Part shown: positions 56,820-64,000 of the stretch, piece after piece
Layout: every line of letters begins with the position of its first letter
How positions within the stretch are numbered: position 1 is the first letter of the stretch
Source of the DNA: Gnetum montanum
Lineage: Eukaryota; Streptophyta; Gnetopsida; Gnetales; Gnetaceae
Direction of reading: 5' to 3'
NCBI GenBank assembly: GCA_015680685.1
Contig: MNCI01004792.1
Span: 677,633 to 741,632, forward strand
DNA: 64,000 bases
Made by a program: the position numbers and the translations under genes
Notes under the pieces: generated by a model
The model's input: only the letters and a program-made list of their open reading frames with translations
Database searches by the model: none
Told to the model about the DNA's origin: nothing

Positions 56820-57550
56820 TCTTTTAGTAAATGGATAAAAAGATCAAGCTTCCTTGGTGATGGAGAATATGATTTGATAGATGACCTTAAACACGTCAAA
56901 GCCAATATTAGCCTCTATCAGTCGCTTCAAATAGGAGATTAGCAAAGAAAGGCTTTAGAATTCATTAAAGGTAAAAGGAGAGCTAGAGAATCAGAGTTAA
57001 GTTATGTGTCTAAAAATGATGAAAAGTTAAGGACTTCGTATGACAAGGAAGCTCCTCCTTTTCTTTTGACAATGAAATTAAAGAATAAATTCTTACACAA
57101 TTTTTTGGTTGATTCCGGAGCCACGTCTACTATAATGTCATTGTCTATATGTAAAAAACTTGGTTTGATTCCTAAAAAATCAAATAGAAAGATTGTTCAA
57201 GTGGATAAAAGTAGAGTGAAGATTGTGGGTCAATTACCAAGTGATCTATTGGAAATTGCTTCTGAACCTCGCATCCGAAGTAGAGTAACTATTCAAGTAG
57301 CAGACATANGAAAGTAACTATTCAAGTGGTAGATATATCAGATTCACATAGTCTCTTATTGAGTAGAAGTTGGAGTAAGAATTTCTCAGGTTACATATCA
57401 ACAGATTATTCTCACATGTGGTTACCTTGGAAGGGAGAACCAAATCAAATCTACATCTATAGCGAACCTTTGATGATAGATAATATTACTTCACATGGAA
57501 GAAGTAAAATGGCTGAAAAAGGAGGTGTTGAAAACAACATTTGTACNTGA
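56820..57550 (+). pseudogene. Element F: protease region
   Basis: Linker with YDLIDDLKHVKANISLYQSL, then NFLVDSGATSTIMSLSICKK (catalytic D-S-G near 57110). The second half of the domain is confused by an n at 57309 between two similar 24-bp copies. SHSLLLSRSWSKNFSG after it fits the LLGR-type second motif. One stop in the linker. Confidence 0.75.
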
Positions 57551-57609
57551 AAACAAAATTTGTACACTCCAAGAAAGTTGTAGTCCTAAAAAAGAACAAT
57601 CAAAGCAAG

Positions 57610-58046
57610 AGGATAAATAGGAATTATACTTTGATGGTTCATGTAATTCAAAAGGTGCAGGGGTTGGAANGAAGGTGCAAGAATTGGAATAGTTATGTAT
57701 TGGTATGAGAATAGCTCTAGATAAAAAGATCAAAAAAATCACTATNGAGTATGAAGCTATATGTATTTGTATGAGAATATCTCTAGACAAAAAGATCAAA
57801 AAAATCACTATAAAGGGAGACTCAAGATTAGTCTGTGAAAAATTAAAAGGTAATTGTGTCGTAAAGAGCTCATTCTTGAGACCTTATAAGCAACTTGCTT
57901 GTAAGATGTTAGATCAGTTTCAACATTGCCAAATAGAGCATATAAACAAACCAGAGAATCTTATAGCAGACGATTTGGCAAAGGTAGCTTCAACATTCGA
58001 TATGCAATTATTAGAGAGTTACAAAGATGTCATGATTGAAGAATAA
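57610..58046 (+). pseudogene. Element F: extra RNase H between protease and RT
   Basis: ELYFDGSCNSKGAGVG, EYEAICICMRISLDK, ITIKGDSRLVCEKLKG, HINKPENLIADDLAKVAS: the acidic residues of RNase HI (FDGS, EYEA, GDS, ADDLA) are all present. n positions at 57670 and 57746 sit inside short duplications and disturb the frame. Tat-clade elements are known to carry an archaeal-type second RNase H; here it lies upstream of RT, whereas in A-C it follows the RT-linked RNase H. Confidence 0.8.
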
Positions 58047-58198
58047 CATCAGCCATCAGTACCAGATAATATAAGACATTTACAAGTATTTGAAGATGAC
58101 GATCAAGTACTAAGATTTATGAAAAATAAACAAGAATTCAAGGGTCAAGTGATACCTGAAACATCATCAAATTCCAAAGCTAATTTTATTCCAAAAAA

Positions 58199-59854
58199 AT
58201 GATTGACTTGGAGCATGAGTTCAAGAAAAATTTACTTACTGGAAAGGATATACAAAACCCAGATAATCAAGCTTTCGAGGCAGTGAATTTTGGATTAGAC
58301 AAGATGCCAAAGATATTAAATGTTACAAAGGAAAGAGATTCGAGTTTCAAGCAGGACTTCTTGTCATGTCTAAGGAATAATTTGGATAATTTTGCTTGGT
58401 CTTATGCTGATCTTAAAGCTTTTAGACAAGATATGATGACACATAAGATTCCTTTAATAGAAGGTTGTAAAACAGTCAAGCAAAAACAAAGGAAATTTAA
58501 TCCATCATTTGAACCAGCTATGTAAGCTGAAATCAAGAAGTTGTTGCAAGCACAAATCATATATCCAGTACAATATTCTACATGACTTGCTAACCTTGTT
58601 CCAGTGAGAAAGAAAAATGGTGATATAAGACTTTATGTAGACTTTAGAAATCTGAATGATGCTTCAAAAAAGGATAAGTATCCACTTCCAAGAATTGATG
58701 AGATGCTGATTAAAGTCTCAAGTTGTCAAGCATATTCTTTCTTAGACGGTTTCTCAGGTTATAATCAAATCATCATAGATAAGAATGATAGATACAAAAC
58801 ATCATTTATCACCAATTGGGGAACTTTTTCCTACCAAAGAATGCCATTTGTATTGTCAAATGCTGGAGCTACTTTTCAAAGAGCAATGGATTTAGCATTC
58901 AAGGATTTATTAGGCAAATTTGTGGTGGTTTATTTGGATGATATTACAATATTTACAAAGAAAAAAGATCATATTAATCATCTTCAACAAGTTTTCGATA
59001 GATGTCGTGAGTTTGGTATTTCATTAAATCCTAAGAAGTGTATCTTCGGGGTTAAATCCGAAAGTTTATTAGGACATGTGATATGTCAAGAAGGAATTTC
59101 CATAGACAATTCCCAAATCCAAGTAGTACAGAATATTGAGCATCCCACAAGTAAGAAATCTCTTAGATCTTTCTTTGGGAAGATAAACTTTGTGAAAAAG
59201 TTCACCCCCGGGTTTACCGAAATTACTAAACCTTTGATGAATATGCTAAAAAAGGATGTTCAAGTAGAGAAAACACCAGAATTAGAAAGAGATTTATCAA
59301 AAATCAAAAAGGCTATACAAGAGGCTCCGTATTTGGTAAAGCCTAGACTTAAAGAAGATTTTTGGTTATTCTCATTTGATTCAAATGATTCTATCACTGC
59401 TATTTTAACACAAAAGGATAATGAAGGTCAAGATGAACCAATTGTATTTTTGGGATATTAGTTGAAAGGTTCAGAGTTAAATTATTCAGACTTAGAGAAA
59501 CAAGCTTTAGTAGTCATCAAGGCAGTTCAGCATTTTAAATATTATTTGGAAAGTTCATTAGTTCACATTATGCTAATTAAACCTGCAGTCAAGCGATTCC
59601 TATCCCAAAATGAGATTGGATTGAAAAGAGGAAAATGGCTTATTAAGTTGCAAAGTTTCAGATTTTCATTGGAAATATGCAAGACAATTAAGGGAATGGG
59701 ACTAGCCAAGTTAATGACTAGAGAATGTAAAGTTTATATACTTGACACCCATGAAGAGAATTGGTATGATGATATTCTCAAATTTCTTAGCACAAGGAAA
59801 ATCCCAAATAATTTAAATACAAGTCAAAAGAGAGCTTTCTTCAAAAGATCATGA
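58199..59854 (+). pseudogene. Element F: reverse transcriptase and RNase H
   Basis: RT: FAWSYADLKAFRQDMMTHKI, KNGDIRLYVDFRNLN, YPLPRIDEMLIKV, AYSFLDGFSGYNQI, WGTFSYQRMPFVLSNAG, intact VVVYLDDITIF (58931-58942). A 285-codon frame, 58604-59461, is open. RNase H: WLFSFDSNDSITAIL, then TAG, ELNYSDLEKQALVVIKAVQH. The usual His/Asp end is decayed (ETGLAKLM-like). Stops at about 58522, 58583 and 59459. Confidence 0.85.
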
Positions 59855-60980
59855 AGATTTGTTGTTAAATATGGTATCTTATATAGAAATGATTTTCGAG
59901 GAGTTTTATTGGAATGTGTTCATAATGATCAAATTAGTTTCATTTTGGAACAATTTCATGATCATTTGAATCTATTTTATGAATCCCCTAAATCAACTAT
60001 GCAACATATACTTCAATATGGTTATTACTAGCATTTCATGTATCAAGACATTAGTTCAAAGATTCAAAAATGCTATAAATGTCAAATTCATGGGCCCAAG
60101 ATCCCCTTTAAAGCTAGTAGTTGTAGATAGACCATTTCAGCAATGGGGTTTGGATTTTATTGGTACAATTACTCCTTCAAGAGCTAGACACAAGTTTATT
60201 CTCACAGCTACTGATTATTTCACTAAATGGTCTGAAGGAAAAGCTCTAAGAGGAAGTTCAGCATTGGATGTGATTAAGTTTCTAGAAGACCACATTCTAA
60301 GTAGATTTGGTCTACCCGAAGTGTTAGTGTCAGACAATGGGCCCGCCTTCAAATTCGAAGAGTTTATGTAATCGACAGCTGAAAAATCTATTTTCTTATT
60401 TTTCTCATCAAATTATTAACCCCAAGGAAATGGCTTAGCAAAATCCACCAACAAAAAACTTATTGCTTATATCAAGAAATTGATGGATGGGAATCCAGGA
60501 AATTGGATTGATTATCTACAATCTGCATTATGGTCAGATCGAATCAGATTCAAGAAAGCTATTGGGACATCACCATATAACTTAGTCTATGGTTTGCCAG
60601 CAAGAATCACAAACAAGATTATAAGATCAGCTTCTGAATTTGTACAAAGATATAGTGAAAGGACTGATAAAGATAGAAGTTTCACGACTTTTCTTATTAA
60701 AAGAGAAGCTAAAGTAGATAAAGCAAGGGATAATTTGTTACAGAATACCTCTCAAGTTAAAATATGGTTTGATAGAAAGGCTTTGAAAAGAACTTTTAAG
60801 ATAGGAGACCTTGTCCTGTTATCGAATATGAAGAAACCAAATAAGTTTACCCCAACATGGGTCGGTCCCTTTCAAGTTACAAAGCAAATGTCAGAGGATA
60901 CCTACAAATTGTTAACCTTGGATGGCATGGAATTGCAATTTCCATATAATGTTTTTCATATAAAACATTATTTGGGATAA
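59855..60980 (+). pseudogene. Element F: integrase
   Basis: Zinc region: FHDHLN and KCYKCQIHGP (frameshifted). Core: FQQWGLDFIGTITPSRA, TATDYFTKWSEGKAL, EVLVSDNGPAFKFEEF with both Asp present. The third catalytic residue is lost: NGLAKSTNKK has Lys where NGLAESTNK is expected (GAA to AAA). C-terminus 60480-60980: YNLVYGLPARIT, FKIGDLVLLSNM, TWVGPFQVTKQM. Stops near 60370 and 60417. Confidence 0.85.
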
Positions 60981-61363
60981 TTTCTTACAACTTGAAGATG
61001 TTATGACACAAAAATAATATATGTATGTAGTATTATGTAAATATTACTAGGATTATAGTGTCCATTATTATATTTAATTATGCTTTATTTATATTTGAAA
61101 CATTATCTTTCCCTCAAATGGGGCAAGTGGAAGCCTACAAATGAAACAAGTGGAATTCTACAAGTTTGACAATTGGGGAAGGTGACTCATCCACCACTTA
61201 GTGAGGATTGTGACAAATGGTTTGAATGCCTAAAAATAAGGAAGCTTGGTTGAAGACACTTGGATGGAAGTTCAAATTTTTAGCACCTATAAAAGGAGGG
61301 TTAGATTGCTTAATATTTCATCATCTTCAATTCAAGTTTGGTAGTGAAGGTTAGAGAGAGCTA
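60981..61363 (+). other. Element F: spacer with internal promoter candidate
   Basis: AT-rich, no coding signal. CTATAAAAGGAGG at about 61289-61301 lies 65-75 bp before the ATG of the next ORF and is a plausible TATA box. Confidence 0.5.
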
Positions 61364-61878
61364 ATGGAGTTTGAGAGAGCAATGAGAAAGCCTTTTATTC
61401 CATATGTGATGGGATGTTTCCCTGAGCATGTATTGAAAGCTTATCTAAAGGCTAGATCTTGTGGAGCTCCAAAGGAATGTCCTTTTATGGCTTGGTTGTC
61501 CGATGAATTTTCTTTTCTCACTAGAGATCTGGATATAGAGTCCAATGTTTGGGGGCGATATCAAGATTGTTCCAAAGAAGAAGAAAAAGGAGAAGAGCCA
61601 CCAACTTATGAAGAGTCTTCATGGGGATGAGGAGAAGCTTTTGTCTCCTGAGAGGAAAATGAAGGACTTAATGAAGAAGAACAGAAGAGCTTATTCGAAA
61701 AGGAAAATGAGAAAAGTGCTGAAGAGAAAGCTCCAGTAGATCAAGGTGAGAGCTCCACCAAGTGAGAGAACAACAGGACCGCCTTCATCACATTAGAGAT
61801 TTTCTATGAAACAGTTAGAGAGATGAGGATTCCCACTAGGGTAACCCTCACAATTCAGTTTTCATCCCAAGAATAGTC
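61364..61878 (+). pseudogene. Element F: unknown acidic ORF before 3' LTR
   Basis: An 88-codon open frame (61364-61630) starts MEFERAMRKPFIPYVMGCF. The same frame continues past TGA (expected TGG), a second TGA and a third TGA to TAG at 61876, giving an ancestral length near 170. The second half is very acidic (EENEGLNEEEQKSLFEKENE) and ends with FYETVREMRIPTRVTLTIQF. No transmembrane segment or signal peptide, so it does not look like an env protein. I recognise no family. Internal TATA box upstream suggests it may have been expressed separately. Confidence 0.5.
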
Positions 61879-62040
61879 CATGAAAGACTTGATAATGTAT
61901 AGTTTGTTGTGTACAGTTTGATTTTTCTTAGGAATGAGATTTTTGTCTCATCCCACCTTATGTGAAATGGGAATTTTCCTCAAAAAATATTTCTATTCAG
62001 TTGTAAAAATTTAGTGAAATTTTTAGTATATTTTAGTCCT

Positions 62041-62057
62041 AAAAAAGGGGGCAGAAA
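62041..62057 (+). other. Element F: polypurine tract
   Basis: AAAAAAGGGGGCAGAAA immediately before TGTTGGCACA of the 3' LTR. Confidence 0.8.
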
Positions 62058-64000
62058 TGTTGGCACATTTGGCCATTACATGAAACAGTTGGAATATTTT
62101 GTTCAAAATTAGCACAATCCCTGGTTGTAAATTCACAGTTTAGTATTGTGAGTTGATGGGAAGCAAGCCAATGGTAAATAATCTTGATTTTGAAGCCTTC
62201 TTGGAAAGTAGAACTAAAATGCCAAGTTATTTTCTTGAGTGAAGATTGGAATAAAAAAATAAAGAGGTGATTATTTACTACAAAAAATAATATTGACAAA
62301 ATAGATAACACCATGGGTAATGGATTATTAAAAATCGGCTAAGAGTTGGAAGCAAGTGAAGGACCTAATGGACTACCAATAGGTTCTGAACATTTAAAAT
62401 TATCAAAAGTTGGTTCCTTGAGACAGCAGCAGCAATGGCGGAAGCGGAAACATGGAGTAGGAGGAAGAAGCCTTTGAAGATTGTGACGACGTCAGACTCA
62501 TTCGGCTGCGAACAAAAAGAGACGCTGATCTCGCATCTCAAATCCAAGGGCGTCACCACAGAGGACCTCGACAACAACAAGTATTACGTCACCGATGCCC
62601 ACATGGGCAGGTCCGTGAGCAAGGCGCAGGCACAGTAGGAGGACGTTCACGGCCTCGTTGCTTGCGGCACTGGCATTGGTGTAGCGGTTTTCGCGAACAA
62701 GCTTCCAGGCGTCTATGCCGTGACGTGCTCCTCCATGGATGACACCCAAAATTGCAGATCCATTAACAACTCCAACGTCATCGCCGTTGGTGGAATGTTC
62801 ACCAATCTTGATGAAGGAGTTAAGATTCTGGATGCCTGGCTCCAAATAGATTTCAAGGCTCCCTGTCCCGCCGGTTCCAAACGTTTAAAATTTTCAAAGG
62901 ATGTAAAGGTTTCAGTATTGAAGACGAACACAAATTCCCAGCATTTTCGAGAGGCAGAGGTTACAATAGTTGCAAATCCTTACGGAACACACGGCAACGT
63001 TTCCTAATGCGGCGGCTGAGTCTTCTCTTGTAGCGGTAGTTGCTGGTAACGATTTTTGGCCGAAGAGGATATTTTGAATCAGTTGCGGGCAGTTGCAGCA
63101 TCGGTGCCTTCACCTTCGGGCTTGTATTTTGGCCATCCCGAATTTTAAGTTCAATTATCAGGAATAAGAAAGGATAAATTAACTACCGCTACCACCAATA
63201 AGGTGGATATTATATTATATTCTTATGATAAAATCTTAGAGATTAATAACACTTAGTATTTAAAATTTAAATTAAATTAAATTAGATTAGGGAATTTAGA
63301 CTTATTTTAATAAACTACTTTTAAAGGCAATATTTATAATATTTATTAATTAATTCCCCCTAACTTTATGAATAACTTCCTAACTTCCTCCTAATTAAAT
63401 GGACAATTAACCTCCTAACTTGTTGGGCAAGTAAACTTCTAATTGGTTGGCCAAGTTACTTGGGAGAAAAGTTAGCTAGGATATTTTGGCATGTAACTAC
63501 CTTGTAAACCTTATAAAAAGGCTTCATGAGCACTTTGAGGAAGGGGGGGATTTTGGAAGGATAATTTGGAGAAGAGACTTTTGGGAGGTCTCACACATCA
63601 CACTTTGTAAGGCTACTAGTTAGGACTTAGGCTCTCACTTGAAGACACTTTGGGGTCTTGAGAAGAGCATTTGTAAAGAAGATTTGTAAAGACGATTGCT
63701 TGTAAGATGGCTTGCTAAAGGAAAGATTTCAGCCTCTTTGTCATGGTCCTGTGAGTTATGTATTTTATTTTTTATTTTGTTTAAATTGTTTAGCTAGTCG
63801 TTTAGATAGTATCATCCTTGGCAAGTAATTTTGGGACTTTTAGATTGCTCTTACTGTTCTTGTTACCCGATACGAAATTTCTATTAAAATTTTGCCATAG
63901 AAGCACTTGTGTTTAAAAGCCTTAAGAGCATTTTAATAGTAAATTTTTTTATTGTGAAATGTGTGGGAACTGCTATTGGGATTGTTGTAAGAGAGCCTCT
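62058..64000 (+). repeat. Element F: 3' LTR (first 1943 bp; cut by window end)
   Basis: Aligns with 52525-54495. Begins TGTTGGCACA. TATA box at 63512. The remaining 0.8 kb and the target duplication lie outside. Confidence 0.9.
62435..63007 (+). pseudogene. Captured RpiB/DRT102-like gene fragment in 3' LTR of F
   Basis: Same 191-codon length as the 5' LTR copy, with only one stop (TAG, codon 68). It keeps motifs the other copy lost: GLVACGTGIGVAVFANK (intact CGTG), LDAWLQIDFKAPCPAG, and EDLDNNKYYV, closer to the plant DRT102 pattern. The last 40 codons (VSVLKTNTNSQHFREAEV and on) I cannot match to the family. In a genomic transcript this copy would lie in the 3' LTR U3, so it would be carried as 3' untranslated sequence; expression as protein is not shown. 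Confidence 0.8.

Larger units (their letters stand above)
52520..64000 (+). mobile_element. Element F: Ty3/gypsy retrotransposon with host gene piece in each LTR (3' end outside window)
   Basis: 5' LTR 52525-55310, PBS, gag, protease, extra RNase H, RT, RNase H, integrase, an unknown ORF, PPT, and the 3' LTR from 62058. The probable left target duplication is CATAC (52520-52524); the right copy lies past the window. It inserted just after the 3' end of the antisense gene in element C. Stops, frameshifts and an integrase Glu-to-Lys change make this copy inactive. Lineage is uncertain: the domain order differs from elements A-C. Confidence 0.85.

Noticed and set aside
52929-63007. Two tandem host DRT102 genes
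   Set aside because: Each lies at the same offset in an LTR whose ends, PBS, PPT and internal gag-pol are all present.

Overview
The window is plant nuclear DNA made almost entirely of nested Ty3/gypsy LTR retrotransposons. Plant-type gag/pol families, GT-AG introns, TATA boxes and AATAAA signals, and C-to-T/G-to-A decay with CpG loss all suggest a vascular plant with a large, repeat-rich genome. The species cannot be named from the sequence. I see no intact single-copy host gene, tRNA or rRNA.

Layout. Element D (+ strand) supplies only its 3' end: integrase C-terminus, hairpin repeat array, small ORF, PPT and 3' LTR (1-3244). After about 430 bp of unassigned DNA comes element B (- strand), whose 3' LTR is 3676-5257. 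B is split by complete element A (- strand, 6083-22318, target duplication AGATG) and resumes at 22324-31096. Element C (- strand, 3' LTR 31097-32735) interrupts B. C is itself split by complete Athila/Tat-type element E (+ strand, 34065-44128, imperfect duplication CAGAT/CGGAT), resumes at 44129-52524, and is cut by element F (+ strand, 5' LTR 52525-55310, 3' LTR from 62058 past the window end).

A, B, C and D are one Tat/Ogre-like family: RT, RNase H, a second (archaeal-type) RNase H, then integrase. The pol of this family appears to be split by an intron between protease and reverse transcriptase. In A the whole intron (about 17098 to 11553 on the - strand) is visible, and it contains a complete oppositely oriented eight-exon gene with its own TATA box and poly(A) signals. 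The same antisense gene sits beside the RT splice acceptor in B and C. Its product joins an FCP1/NIF-like HAD phosphatase fold without the motif I aspartate pair, an unrecognised central domain, an acidic segment and a coiled coil. Being antisense, its introns would survive retrotransposition. This is the most interesting system here.

Element F is unusual in a second way: each LTR carries, upstream of its promoter, a 191-codon piece of a ribose-5-phosphate isomerase B/DRT102-like host gene. The two copies have identical length and no indels. F also places its extra RNase H between protease and RT, and carries an unknown acidic ORF with its own TATA box before the 3' LTR. All coding copies carry stops or frameshifts. 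Five single-n positions each separate two near-identical short duplications and look like assembly joins.
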